Part shown: positions 13,220 to 23,188 of the stretch, piece by piece
Numbering within the stretch: the stretch's first letter is position 1
Layout: the number at the start of each line of letters is the position of its first letter
Assembly: GCA_943349555.1 (NCBI GenBank)
Contig: CALQZK010000002.1
Coordinates: forward strand, 1-32,141
Reading direction: 5' to 3'
Source of the DNA: Candidatus Nomurabacteria bacterium
GTDB taxonomy: Bacteria; Patescibacteriota; Minisyncoccia; Phycocordibacterales; PALSA-1337
DNA: 32,141 nt
Position numbers and translations under genes: made by a program
The notes under the pieces: model-generated
What the model saw: the letters and a program-made list of their open reading frames with translations, nothing else
What the model was told of the DNA's origin: nothing
Database searches by the model: none

Positions 13220-16200
13220 ATGCACATCACTAAAAAGTATTTTAGCAGATACAAGACACCATTGGCAGAAATGCCAAGCCTAGTAGAATCGCAGTTTACA
13301 TCATTTAAGTGGCTAGTTGAGACTGGAATTGCCGACGTTCTTAAGGAGTTCTCTCCAATAAAGGACTATGCAGAAAAAAAGTTCGAACTCTCTTTTTCCA
13401 GCTTCGAATTATCCCGTCCGAAATACGACGAGCACTATGCCAAGACGAACAAGCTTTCTTACGAAGGTCAGATCAAGGTAAAGGTCAAACTGAAGAATAA
13501 AATGCTTGACGCGGTCAAAGAGCAGGAAATGTTCCTTGCTGATTTTCCATTGATGACCGACCATGGAACTTTTATCATAAATGGAATTGAGAGAGTCATC
13601 GCCCCACAACTTGCTAGATCATTCGGAATTTTCTTCACCCTCAATGAATTGAAAGGAAAAAATTTCTTTGGGGCAAAAATAATTCCAACCAGAGGAGTCT
13701 GGATGGAAATAGAAAGCGATACTGACGGTACTATATACGCCCGTATCGACCGAAAGCGCAAATTTCCAATTACCTCTCTTCTGAGAATCCTGGGAACCCA
13801 GACAGATGAGGCTATACTTGCTCTTTTTAAAGATAACCCCGAAGTTAAGAAGGTAATAGAAATAACCCTAGCCAAGGACCATGCCAAGACTACAGACGAT
13901 GCGTATATAGAGATACATAAGCGTCTTCGCGATGGAGACCTTGCAACAGCAGACAATGCACGTGAATTTATCGGCAGTATATTCCACTCCGACCGCTACG
14001 ACATTTCTCCTGTTGGACGATTCCGCTTCAACAAGCGTTTCCTAAAATCTATGGATGAAAAAGATTTGGCAAGGAAAACTATTTCCGTAGACGACATCGC
14101 TACGGTTATTTCCCATATTGTACTTTTAAATATCACTCCCGAGGCTGTCGAAGATGATATCGACCATCTAGGTTCTCGACGTGTGCGATACGTAGGAGAG
14201 CTTCTCCAGCAAAAGCTCCGCGTTGGTATGACGCAGATGAAAAGAAATATTCAGGATAAAATGTCCACAGTCGAGCCAGATGTGACTCTCCCTGTCAGTT
14301 TCGTATTCCCACGACCTTTGCAAGCCCGTATCAAAGAGTTTTTCACCACAAACCAGCTGTCTCAGTTCATGCAACAGGAAAATGTATTGTCAGAGCTTGA
14401 ACATTTGCGAACTCTAACAGCCCTTGGACCCGGAGGACTTACAAGGGAGAGAGCCGGATTCGAAGTGCGAGATGTCCATCCTTCTCACTATGGACGTCTT
14501 TGCCCTATCCACACTCCAGAAGGTCCGAACATCGGTCTCGTATTGCGACTTTCTACATTTGCCAGAATCAATGATTTCGGAATGATTGAGACTCCTTACG
14601 CGAAAGTTAAGAATGGACAAATAACGAAGGATGTTGTTTATCTAAATGCCCTAGAAGAAGAAAATTTCCGCATTGCCCATGCCGCTATTCCATATGACAC
14701 GACAGGGAAAATTACCAAAGATGAAGTTGAGGTTCGTATAAACGGCAAACCTAGCTTGGCCAAGAAGGACGATGTTGACTATATAGACGTCGCCACAAAC
14801 CAAGCCTTCTCTATTGCCACATCTCTTATTCCATTCCTTAACCACGACGATGCCAACCGAGCACTCATGGGTTCTAACATGCAGAAGCAGGCAACTCCTT
14901 GTCTTATTCCAGAATCTCCACTTGTTGCTACGGGAATTGAACACAAAGCAGTCATAGATACAGGTAGAATTGTCGTGGCGCCAGAAGATGGAGAAATTGT
15001 CTATCTGGATTCCAAGAAAGTTATTCTTGAAGGCAAGCATGCAAAGAAGTATGAATATAATCTTGTGCATTTCTCTCGAACAAACGGATTCACAGCATTC
15101 CACCAGCGCCCAATCGTCAACCTAGGAGATAAAGTAAAGAAGGGGGCTGTGCTTGTCGATACTTCTACATCTGATGGTGGAGAAATCGCTCTTGGACAAA
15201 ATATGCTTGTAGCCTTCATGTCTTGGTCTGGAAATAACTACGAGGATGCTATTATTCTTTCTGAAAGAGTGGTCAAGAACAGCAAGTTTAGCTCTATACA
15301 CATAGAGGAATTTGTTATAAACGTGCGCGATACAAAGCTTGGTCCGGAAGTTACAACTTGCGATATTCCAAACATTGGAGAAGGCAAGCTTAAGAATCTA
15401 GCGGAAGATGGAATCGTACGAGTCGGAGCAGAAGTACGCCCAGGAGACATTCTAGTTGGAAAGATTTCTCCAAAAGGTGAGACACAACTTACACCAGAAG
15501 AGCGTCTCTTGAGATCTATCTTCGGAGAAAAGGCCCGCGATGTGAAGGATACATCAAAGAGAATGGAAGGAGGCAAGAGAGGACGAGTCATTTCCGTTAA
15601 GATTTTCTCAAGAGAAAAGGGGGATAAACTAGAGAGCGGAATTATAAAGAAAATTTACATAGAAGTCGCAGAATTGAGAAATGTCTCCGTTGGAGACAAA
15701 CTTGCAGGACGACACGGAAACAAGGGAGTTATTTCTAGAATCCTTCCAGAAGAAGAAATGCCATATATGGAGGATGGAAAACCTGTGGATGTCATCTTGA
15801 CACCACTTGGAGTGCCATCACGTATGAACCTCGGACAGATTCTTGAGCTTCACCTTGGACTTGCTGCAAATACTTTAAACTATCAAGCTATTGTGCCTCC
15901 ATTTACCGGAGCAACTGATGTGGAAATAAAGGAAGAGCTTGTGAAGGCAGGATTCGATGCTTCCGGAAAAATGAAGCTTCGTGACGGACGAACTGGAGAA
16001 TACTTTGACCAGCCAGTCGCTGTCGGATACATGTACATATTGAAACTTCACCACATGGTGGAAGACAAGATCCACATGCGCTCCATCGGACCTTACTCTC
16101 TCATTACCCAGCAACCTCTCGGAGGAAAGGCGCAGGGAGGAGGACAGAGATTTGGAGAAATGGAAGTCTGGGCTCTTCTTGGTCATGGCGCAGCATACAC

Positions 16201-16396
16201 ATTGCGCGAGATTTTGACCATCAAGTCTGACGATATACAAGGACGATCACAGGCATTTGATTCGATTGTTAAGGGTGAAAGGTTAAAACAACCAAATCTT
16301 CCTGCGTCATTTAATGTATTACTAAAATCCCTAAAAGGACTTGCGTTGAACGTGGAATTGATTAAAAAGAATAGTCCTGAGAGCGATGGAGAATAA
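13220..16396 (+). CDS. rpoB: DNA-directed RNA polymerase subunit beta
   Basis: This 1058-aa catalytic subunit is compact compared with E. coli RpoB (1342 aa) and lacks the large lineage-specific insertions. Conserved landmarks are YEGQIKVKVKLKNK, FIINGIERVI, the rifampicin-region stretch near residue 378 (QLSQFMQQENVLSELEHLRT) followed by ALGPGGLTRERAGFEVRDVH, HYGRLCPIHTPEGPNIGL, SWSGNNYEDAI, RHGNKGVISRI, and the C-terminal KAQGGGQRFGEMEVWAL. The rifampicin region differs from E. coli at positions tied to resistance. rpoC follows after 25 bp. The ribosomal genes rplK, rplA, rplJ and rplL that usually precede rpoB are absent. Confidence 0.98.
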   Translation: MHITKKYFSRYKTPLAEMPSLVESQFTSFKWLVETGIADVLKEFSPIKDYAEKKFELSFSSFELSRPKYDEHYAKTNKLSYEGQIKVKVKLKNKMLDAVKEQEMFLADFPLMTDHGTFIINGIERVIAPQLARSFGIFFTLNELKGKNFFGAKIIPTRGVWMEIESDTDGTIYARIDRKRKFPITSLLRILGTQTDEAILALFKDNPEVKKVIEITLAKDHAKTTDDAYIEIHKRLRDGDLATADNAREFIGSIFHSDRYDISPVGRFRFNKRFLKSMDEKDLARKTISVDDIATVISHIVLLNITPEAVEDDIDHLGSRRVRYVGELLQQKLRVGMTQMKRNIQDKMSTVEPDVTLPVSFVFPRPLQARIKEFFTTNQLSQFMQQENVLSELEHLRTLTALGPGGLTRERAGFEVRDVHPSHYGRLCPIHTPEGPNIGLVLRLSTFARINDFGMIETPYAKVKNGQITKDVVYLNALEEENFRIAHAAIPYDTTGKITKDEVEVRINGKPSLAKKDDVDYIDVATNQAFSIATSLIPFLNHDDANRALMGSNMQKQATPCLIPESPLVATGIEHKAVIDTGRIVVAPEDGEIVYLDSKKVILEGKHAKKYEYNLVHFSRTNGFTAFHQRPIVNLGDKVKKGAVLVDTSTSDGGEIALGQNMLVAFMSWSGNNYEDAIILSERVVKNSKFSSIHIEEFVINVRDTKLGPEVTTCDIPNIGEGKLKNLAEDGIVRVGAEVRPGDILVGKISPKGETQLTPEERLLRSIFGEKARDVKDTSKRMEGGKRGRVISVKIFSREKGDKLESGIIKKIYIEVAELRNVSVGDKLAGRHGNKGVISRILPEEEMPYMEDGKPVDVILTPLGVPSRMNLGQILELHLGLAANTLNYQAIVPPFTGATDVEIKEELVKAGFDASGKMKLRDGRTGEYFDQPVAVGYMYILKLHHMVEDKIHMRSIGPYSLITQQPLGGKAQGGGQRFGEMEVWALLGHGAAYTLREILTIKSDDIQGRSQAFDSIVKGERLKQPNLPASFNVLLKSLKGLALNVELIKKNSPESDGE

Positions 16397-16421
16397 TTAT
16401 CAAAATCAATAATAAAAATAT

Positions 16422-19400
16422 ATGAACCAAATAAACACAAAAAAATATATGGAACCTCTTGATTTTGATGCCGTCAAGCTCGGAGTCGCCTCACCAGAAA
16501 AAATCCTAGAATGGTCTTTCGGCGAAATCACAAAGCCAGAGACAATCAACTACAGAACTCAGCGTTCAGAAAAGAGCGGGCTTTTCGATGAGAAGATATT
16601 CGGCCCTGACCGAGACTATGAATGTTATTGTGGAAAGTATCGAGGTATTCGCTATAAGGGGATTGTCTGTGAAAAGTGCGGAGTGGAAATCACACGCTCT
16701 ATAGTTCGCCGAGAAAGAATGGGTCATATTGAACTTGCCACGCCAGTAGCCCATATCTGGTTCCTTCGATCCATGCCTTCTCGCATTGGCCTTATTATGG
16801 GTATGTCTACAGGTGACCTAGAGAAAGTTGTTTACTTTGCAGGTTACATTGTTACGAAAATCTTCGACACAGAAAAGCAGAAATTCCTAAGAGAATTGGA
16901 TTCTGAATTTAAGACAAAGGTAAAAGCTGCACAGGACGATAAGACAAAAGAAACTCTAAAGGAGCTAGTCATAAATGCCAGAAAAGAAATAGAGAGTTTG
17001 GACCCAGGATTTGTGATGGATGAAGTCCAGTACCATAAATATTCCATGAAATATGGAACGATTTTCGAGGCGGGCATCGGCGCAGAAGCCATTTTTGAAA
17101 TTTTGAAAAAGACAGATTTGAAGAAATTAAATGAAGAGTTAGAGAAGGAGCTAGAATCCGCAGGATCTCTTGAGCGAGAAAAACTATCTAAAAGATTATC
17201 TCTCATCAAGGCCATGATCAAGTCTGGCAGCCGTCCAGAATGGATGTTCCTAACTCGCATTCCTGTCATCCCTCCTGCACTTCGCCCTATGGTTGCTCTA
17301 GATGGAGGACGATATGCCACATCTGATATCAATGACCTCTATCGAAGAGTTATCAACCGCAATAATCGTCTTTCGAAACTCAAAGATATCAATGCTCCAG
17401 ATGTTATCTTACGAAATGAAAAGAGAATTCTCCAAGAAGCTGTTGACGCCCTCATCGACAATTCCATTCGTCACGGTAGTGCTACCGGAGCCGCCGCCGC
17501 GCAGGCACAAAAGAGAGCCCTTAAATCCCTTTCAGATAATCTCAAGAGCAAAAGAGGACTCTTCCGATTAAACCTCCTTGGAAAGCGTGTGGACTATTCC
17601 GGACGATCTGTCATCGTTGTCGGACCTGAACTTTCCCTTGACCAGTGTGGATTGCCGAAGCATATGGCACTCGAACTTTTCCGTCCATTCGTCATATCTG
17701 GACTTTTGAAGAGGGAACTAGCCTACAACATTCGCGGAGCAGGACGACTCATAGATGAAGGATCGAAAGAAGTCTGGGAAATATTGGAGGAAGTTATCGA
17801 AGGAAAATATGTTCTCCTTAACCGAGCTCCGACTCTTCACCGCCTTGGTATACAGGCTTTCCGCCCGGTTCTGATTGAAGGAAATGCTATCCAAGTTCAC
17901 CCTCTAGTCTGTCGAGCCTTCAATGCCGACTTCGACGGGGACCAAATGGCCGTGCACATTCCTCTAGGAGTTGAGGCTCAACTCGAAGCGAAGGAGATCA
18001 TGGCATCAGACAAAAATATTTTGAAGCCAGGATCCGGAGATCCGACAGTTGCCTCTAACCCTCTGGATATTATCCTCGGTTGTTTCTGGATTACGAAAAA
18101 TGTTGATGGCGACAAAGGAGAAGGAAAAATATTTGAAGATCCTACAGCTGCTATTACTGCGCAGAGCTTCGGCGCTATTGGCTTCCGAGCAAAAATAAAA
18201 GTTGTTGCACCGAATAATGCTAAGTTTGCGGAATTTGGAGGCAAGCTTTTCGAAACTAGCGTAGGACGCATCCTCTTCAATGAACTTCTTCCGGATGATT
18301 ACCCTTACATCAATAAGGAAATTGACAGAAAGAGGCTAAACATAATTGTTGATGACTTCATCAATACATATGATATGAGCAAGTTGCCTCCTGTCCTCGA
18401 CAAGATTAAAACTTTCGGCTTCAAATATACGACATACTCCGGCACGACTTGGGGAATTGATGATGTCGTTGTCCCAAAAGGTAAATATGATGTCATAGGC
18501 AAAGCAAAAATACAGTCAGACCTCATCATGCACCAGTTCAGCGAAGGACTTCTTACAGAAGAAGAACGATTGCGCAAAAACGTGGAAATATGGCACAAGG
18601 CCAAGAATGACATTGAGAAATTGATTCCAGGATCTCTCGATAAGATGGGATCTGTCCATGACATGTTCACCTCTGGAGCTCGAGGATCCATTGCACAGAT
18701 TACCCAAATGGCAGGAATGAAAGGACTTATCTCCTCTACGACAGGAACGATCGAATTCCCAATTCTCTCATGTTCCAAGGAAGGTCTTACTCCTATCGAA
18801 TACTTCATCACTACTCACGGTTCTAGAAAGGGTCTTACAGACACAGCTCTGAACACGGCAAAGGCAGGATATCTAACACGAAAACTTTTCGTAGTCGCTC
18901 AGGATGTCATGATCAATGAAGAGGATTGTGGAACCAAGGAATTTATTACAATCAAGAAGCAGACAGCATCAGGTATTGATATTCCTCTATCAAAGAATAT
19001 TCGAGGACGAGTTATTGCCGAGGATATTATATCTGCTAATGGAACAGTCCTGTTCAAGAAAGGTCATCTTTTGCTGAAACAGGAAGCTCTGAAAGTTGAG
19101 GAGGCTGGAGTCACATCTGTCAAAGTTCGATCACCATTGTCATGTAGAAGTATAAAGGGCGTTTGCGGACAGTGCTACGGTATTGATCTAGGAAGGAATA
19201 AATTGGTGGAAATAGGGGAAGCCGTAGGAACTATCGCCGGACAGGCCATCGGAGAACCAGGGACACAGTTGACAATGAGAACATTCCACGCCGGAGGTAC
19301 GGCATCTGTTGGTGGAGACATTACGCAGGGTCTACCTCGCGTGGAAGAAGTTTTCGAGAAGCGCCGACCAAAGAATCCTGCGATTGTTGCAACAGTTGAC

Positions 19401-20132
19401 GGAGTTGTCAGCGAAATTCTAGACCTTGCAAAAGAGAAGGTTATAAAAGTTATAGCAGATCTTGAAGATCGTCCAAAAGTTAAAAAGGCGGGAGGCAAGG
19501 CAGGCGAATTGGGAGGCGAAAAGGATGGATCTATCGAATATATCTTCAACTACAAGCGTGTTTCTCTTGTTAAAGTTGGTGACAGGATAAAGAAGGGGGA
19601 TCTTTTGACGGATGGTTCTGCGGATATCGATGAAATCTTCAAATACGGTGGACAAGAAAGGGCTAAAGATTATGTTATCGGCGAAGTTGGAAAGATCTAC
19701 GAGCTCCAAGGAGAAACAGTTGCCCGTAAGCATATTGAAATTATCGTCAAGCAGATGTTCTCAAGAAGGAAGGTGACTCTTGGTGGAGATACGAATCTTA
19801 CAGAAGGTATGATCATAGATGAAGTGCAGTTCCAAGATGAGAATGCCCGAGCCAAGGCAAATGGAGGATCTCCGGCAAAAGCAGAGAATGTCGCCATGGG
19901 TATTGCAGATGTTTCTCTTTCCCGCAAGAGCTTCCTTTCAGCTGCATCATTCCAGCATACGACTCGTGTGCTTATCAACTCCGCAATTCGAGGCAGTGAG
20001 GATGATCTAGTTGGGCTTATGGAAAATATCATCATTGGACGATTGATTCCAGCTGGTACAGGATTCAAGGGAAGTCCGAAGCAGAAGATGATGGAGAGTG
20101 TACAACCGAGGGAAGAGGAGGTGGGGTGGTAG
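16422..20132 (+). CDS. rpoC: DNA-directed RNA polymerase subunit beta'
   Basis: This 1236-aa catalytic subunit has the N-terminal zinc ribbon YECYCGKYRGIRYKGIVCEKCG with four Cys. The Mg-binding active site FNADFDGDQMAVH is near residue 500. A second zinc site joins EEDCGTKEF with SCRSIKGVCGQCYG, and the trigger-loop region includes EPGTQLTMRTFHAGG. The bridge region has GSRKGLTDTALNTAKAGYLTRKL. Near residues 1020-1030, KKAGGKAGELGGEKDGS looks like a short lineage-specific linker. It is shorter than E. coli RpoC (1407 aa). The rpoB-rpoC spacing (25 bp) indicates one transcript. Confidence 0.98.
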   Translation: MNQINTKKYMEPLDFDAVKLGVASPEKILEWSFGEITKPETINYRTQRSEKSGLFDEKIFGPDRDYECYCGKYRGIRYKGIVCEKCGVEITRSIVRRERMGHIELATPVAHIWFLRSMPSRIGLIMGMSTGDLEKVVYFAGYIVTKIFDTEKQKFLRELDSEFKTKVKAAQDDKTKETLKELVINARKEIESLDPGFVMDEVQYHKYSMKYGTIFEAGIGAEAIFEILKKTDLKKLNEELEKELESAGSLEREKLSKRLSLIKAMIKSGSRPEWMFLTRIPVIPPALRPMVALDGGRYATSDINDLYRRVINRNNRLSKLKDINAPDVILRNEKRILQEAVDALIDNSIRHGSATGAAAAQAQKRALKSLSDNLKSKRGLFRLNLLGKRVDYSGRSVIVVGPELSLDQCGLPKHMALELFRPFVISGLLKRELAYNIRGAGRLIDEGSKEVWEILEEVIEGKYVLLNRAPTLHRLGIQAFRPVLIEGNAIQVHPLVCRAFNADFDGDQMAVHIPLGVEAQLEAKEIMASDKNILKPGSGDPTVASNPLDIILGCFWITKNVDGDKGEGKIFEDPTAAITAQSFGAIGFRAKIKVVAPNNAKFAEFGGKLFETSVGRILFNELLPDDYPYINKEIDRKRLNIIVDDFINTYDMSKLPPVLDKIKTFGFKYTTYSGTTWGIDDVVVPKGKYDVIGKAKIQSDLIMHQFSEGLLTEEERLRKNVEIWHKAKNDIEKLIPGSLDKMGSVHDMFTSGARGSIAQITQMAGMKGLISSTTGTIEFPILSCSKEGLTPIEYFITTHGSRKGLTDTALNTAKAGYLTRKLFVVAQDVMINEEDCGTKEFITIKKQTASGIDIPLSKNIRGRVIAEDIISANGTVLFKKGHLLLKQEALKVEEAGVTSVKVRSPLSCRSIKGVCGQCYGIDLGRNKLVEIGEAVGTIAGQAIGEPGTQLTMRTFHAGGTASVGGDITQGLPRVEEVFEKRRPKNPAIVATVDGVVSEILDLAKEKVIKVIADLEDRPKVKKAGGKAGELGGEKDGSIEYIFNYKRVSLVKVGDRIKKGDLLTDGSADIDEIFKYGGQERAKDYVIGEVGKIYELQGETVARKHIEIIVKQMFSRRKVTLGGDTNLTEGMIIDEVQFQDENARAKANGGSPAKAENVAMGIADVSLSRKSFLSAASFQHTTRVLINSAIRGSEDDLVGLMENIIIGRLIPAGTGFKGSPKQKMMESVQPREEEVGW

Positions 20133-20146
20133 GGGATAGGGTATAG

Positions 20147-20152
20147 TATAAT
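20147..20152 (+). promoter_or_regulatory. -10 element before dnaG, predicted leaderless
   Basis: TATAAT (20147-20152) is followed by six bases (ACCCCC) and then ATG 20159. It lies in the 26-bp gap after rpoC, so dnaG-rpoD can be transcribed separately from rpoBC. Confidence 0.6.
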
Positions 20153-20158
20153 ACCCCC

Positions 20159-21943
20159 ATGTCCACTCCCGTCGAGAAAATAAAGGAACGCCTGACCATA
20201 GAAGAGGTGGTAAGCTCGTATGTGAAACTTGAAGGTGTTGGGAAGAACTTCAAAGCCAGATGCCCCTTTCATAATGAAAAGACCGCTTCTTTCTACGTCT
20301 CTCCAGACAGGAACAGCTACTATTGCTTCGGCTGTGGGGCCAAAGGCGATATCTTCAGCTTCGTGGAGCAGTTCGAGGGGCTGGACTTCATGGGAGCATT
20401 GAGGCTATTGGCGGATAGGGCTGGAATACCACTCGTCTTCGAGAAAACAGAAACAAAAAGCGAGAAGGAACGTCTGTATATGATCATGGAAGAAGCCACA
20501 AAATTTTTTGAAAACGGATTGGAAAAGGCTGGACCAGCGCAAGAATATGTGAAGAAGCGCGGATTAACTGCAGAAACTGTAAAAAATTTCCGAGTTGGAT
20601 ATATTCCTGCAGACTGGCGGCTTTTGTATTTCCATTTGAAAGAAAAAAAATATACGGATGAGGAAGTAGAGAAGGCAGGATTGGCCAAGAAGGCTGATGA
20701 TGTGTCTAAGGGATACTATGACAGATTCAGGGGGCGTGTCATGTTCCCCATAATGGACTCCAGCGGCAGAGTCATCGCTTTTTCTGGGCGTATTTTGATA
20801 GATGACGACAAGTCAGCGAAGTATTTAAACAGTCCGGATACGATGCTCTATAACAAATCCACCGTGCTCTACGGCATAGACAAAGCCAAACAAGACATAA
20901 GGTCAAAAAATTATACTATTATGGTGGAGGGGCAGATGGACTTGGTACTATCACATCAGGCAGGCATAAGAAATACTGTGGCAGTCTCTGGCACTGCTCT
21001 TGCAGACTCATTAACATCAAAGGAGAATGTCGTGAACAACCTCGGCATTGTCCGCAGACTTTCTCCAAATATTATTCTAGCTTTTGATTCCGATCCCGCA
21101 GGAAGAAAGGCTGCTATGCGCTCCGCTGGCATTGCTCTGTCTCTTGGCATGGATGTGAAAATCGCAGACTTGCCGGATGGAAAAGATCCGGCTGATCTGG
21201 TGCTTACAAATCCAGAAGAATGGAAAAATGTCTTGCGCAAGGCCAAGCCGGTAGTGGAGTTCCAGATTGATGCCGTGATGCGAGAAGTCTCCGCAAAGAA
21301 GCTGGATTCAAGGAAAATTCCTCCTCTTCTGCGCGAAAAGGTATTTCCTTTTATCTTATCTCTCGGCGGGGCAATGGAAAGATCTCTTTTTATAAAGATG
21401 ATTCATGAGAGAACTGGACTGTCAGAAGAGTCTGTCAGGCAGGATTTAACAAATGAAAATAAGAGGTTGATAAGTCAAGATAGACAGACCCCCCAAAGTA
21501 ATGCTATAGTGAGCGACATTGCAACGGTGACCCGCCTCGAACATATTACGAGGAAACTATTCGGGCTCCTGGCATATCTCGATCAAGAGCAAATGAAAAA
21601 TATTGATACTGAAGGCATTCGCGCCTCTATCAAGCATATTGCCGGAGGCGAGCGCTATGACAATTTAATACGAGGTATAGAGTCATTGAAAAATGAGCTC
21701 ATTTTAGAAGCCGAAATATATTTCGGTAAGAATATACAAGAGAAGGAAATAAAGAGCCATATAGATGAGCTCCTTCTCAACTTAGAGGAGGACATCATAC
21801 GTGAGGATTTATCCATTGCGATGAGTCAACTCCACCAAGCCGAGAAAATAAAATCATCAGATGAGGAAAAGAATGATTTGATGAAGAAGTGCCAAGTGCT
21901 AGCTTTGCGCATATCAGAGATATCAAAAAAGAGGAAGTTATAA
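20159..21943 (+). CDS. dnaG: DNA primase
   Basis: DnaG makes RNA primers at the replication fork. The 594-aa protein has an N-terminal CHC2 zinc-binding domain (C35, H38, C56, C59 in CPFH...CFGC). The polymerase core follows, with YYDRFRGRVMFPI and SGRILIDDDKSAKYLNSP. The TOPRIM segment has IMVEGQMDLVLSHQAG (catalytic Glu near 258) and AFDSDPAGRKAA. The C-terminal third (about 430-594) is helical and probably the DnaB-binding domain, with weaker similarity. rpoD follows after 15 bp, preserving the dnaG-rpoD pair of the macromolecular-synthesis operon; rpsU is absent. Confidence 0.96.
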   Translation: MSTPVEKIKERLTIEEVVSSYVKLEGVGKNFKARCPFHNEKTASFYVSPDRNSYYCFGCGAKGDIFSFVEQFEGLDFMGALRLLADRAGIPLVFEKTETKSEKERLYMIMEEATKFFENGLEKAGPAQEYVKKRGLTAETVKNFRVGYIPADWRLLYFHLKEKKYTDEEVEKAGLAKKADDVSKGYYDRFRGRVMFPIMDSSGRVIAFSGRILIDDDKSAKYLNSPDTMLYNKSTVLYGIDKAKQDIRSKNYTIMVEGQMDLVLSHQAGIRNTVAVSGTALADSLTSKENVVNNLGIVRRLSPNIILAFDSDPAGRKAAMRSAGIALSLGMDVKIADLPDGKDPADLVLTNPEEWKNVLRKAKPVVEFQIDAVMREVSAKKLDSRKIPPLLREKVFPFILSLGGAMERSLFIKMIHERTGLSEESVRQDLTNENKRLISQDRQTPQSNAIVSDIATVTRLEHITRKLFGLLAYLDQEQMKNIDTEGIRASIKHIAGGERYDNLIRGIESLKNELILEAEIYFGKNIQEKEIKSHIDELLLNLEEDIIREDLSIAMSQLHQAEKIKSSDEEKNDLMKKCQVLALRISEISKKRKL

Positions 21944-21958
21944 AAATTTTTAGTTTAT

Positions 21959-23167
21959 ATGCCCATAAAAAAACAAAAGAAGTCAAAGATTAAAGCTAAA
22001 ACACATAAGCCCAAGACAAAACAGGCGCCAAAAAATGTGTCCAAGCCCATAAAGAAGCCATCCACGTCCGCGCCAAAGGGAAAGAGTAAGGCTAAGGAAT
22101 TTGAGGCTAAAGCTGATCGATTGACGGCAAAGGGTAAAGAGAGGGGCTTCGTGACCTACGATGAGATTCTAAAGGAATTTCCTACCATTGAGCAGGATAT
22201 TGTTTTCCTCGATGAGCTTTATGTCAGATTTGCGACTGGAGGGATAGACGTGCTTGAAGGAGGAGGTCTCTTGGAGGTTGAGCCGGAAGCTCCTCCAGCC
22301 AAGAAATATTCCTACGGAGCTAGAAGTGATTCTTCGTATGATTCCATACAGATGTACCTTAAGGAAATTGGACAATATCCTCTTATTTCCGCAAGTAATG
22401 AAAAGGAACTAGCCAGACGGATAGAAGCTGGAGATAATGAAGCAAAGAATCTTCTAGCAAGAGCGAACTTGCGTCTCGTAGTTTCTATTGCCAAGAAATA
22501 TGTTGGTAGAAGTCCCGACCTAACACTTCTAGATCTTATCCAAGAAGGAAACCTCGGTCTTTTCAAGGCTGTGGATAAGTTCGATTGGACAAAGGGGTAT
22601 AAGTTTTCCACATATGCCACTTGGTGGATACGCCAAGCTATTACCCGCGCCTTGGCCGACCAGTCACGCACCATTCGTGTTCCTGTTCACATGGTGGAAA
22701 CGATTGCAAAATATAAGCAAGTTGTACGCAGGCTTTCCCAAGACCTTGGAAGAGAGCCTCTTGCGGATGAGATTGCTACGGAGATGGGACTTGATGTGGA
22801 GAAAATTTATAATATAGAAAAAATTGACCAGGATGTTGTGTCACTAGAGAGCCCAGTGGGAGATGACAGTGATGACGGCAAGTCTACTCTAGGAGATTTC
22901 CTCTCTGATGATAAGATACTTTCTCCAGATCAGGAATCTTCTCGTAGAATATTGCGCGATCAGGTAAATGAAATTCTCGGCGATCTTTCTGAAAAAGAAA
23001 AAAGAATTTTGGAGATGCGCCACGGTTTGAATGATGGAATTACTCATACGCTGGAGGAAGTGGGAAAGGAGTTCGGTGTTACCAGAGAGCGCATCCGCCA
23101 GATCGAGGCAAAGGCGCATGAGAAGATCAGACAGCATGAGAAGATAAATAGACTGAAGAATTACTAG
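21959..23167 (+). CDS. rpoD: Primary RNA polymerase sigma factor (sigma-70/RpoD)
   Basis: This 402-aa housekeeping sigma factor has a Lys/Pro-rich tail of about 50 residues ([19 protein letters not shown]...), then a region 1.1-like helical segment ([19 protein letters not shown]). Region 1.2 is [15 protein letters not shown]. Region 2 includes [32 protein letters not shown] and the -10-binding [17 protein letters not shown]. Region 3 begins IRVPVHMVE. Region 4 has [19 protein letters not shown] and [13 protein letters not shown], which recognise the -35. Intact regions 2 and 4 fit the TATAAT and TTGACA-like promoters in this window. Region 3.0, which reads extended -10 TGn, is also present. 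The basic N-terminal tail is unusual. Confidence 0.97.
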   Translation: MPIKKQKKSKIKAKTHKPKTKQAPKNVSKPIKKPSTSAPKGKSKAKEFEAKADRLTAKGKERGFVTYDEILKEFPTIEQDIVFLDELYVRFATGGIDVLEGGGLLEVEPEAPPAKKYSYGARSDSSYDSIQMYLKEIGQYPLISASNEKELARRIEAGDNEAKNLLARANLRLVVSIAKKYVGRSPDLTLLDLIQEGNLGLFKAVDKFDWTKGYKFSTYATWWIRQAITRALADQSRTIRVPVHMVETIAKYKQVVRRLSQDLGREPLADEIATEMGLDVEKIYNIEKIDQDVVSLESPVGDDSDDGKSTLGDFLSDDKILSPDQESSRRILRDQVNEILGDLSEKEKRILEMRHGLNDGITHTLEEVGKEFGVTRERIRQIEAKAHEKIRQHEKINRLKNY

Positions 23168-23175
23168 GGAAGAGA

Positions 23176-23181
23176 TATAAT
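23176..23181 (+). promoter_or_regulatory. -10 element before the methyltransferase remnant
   Basis: TATAAT (23176-23181) lies 9 bp after the rpoD stop and 7 nt before ATG 23189. It matches the leaderless layout seen elsewhere in the window. Confidence 0.5.
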
Positions 23182-23188
23182 TATTCCT

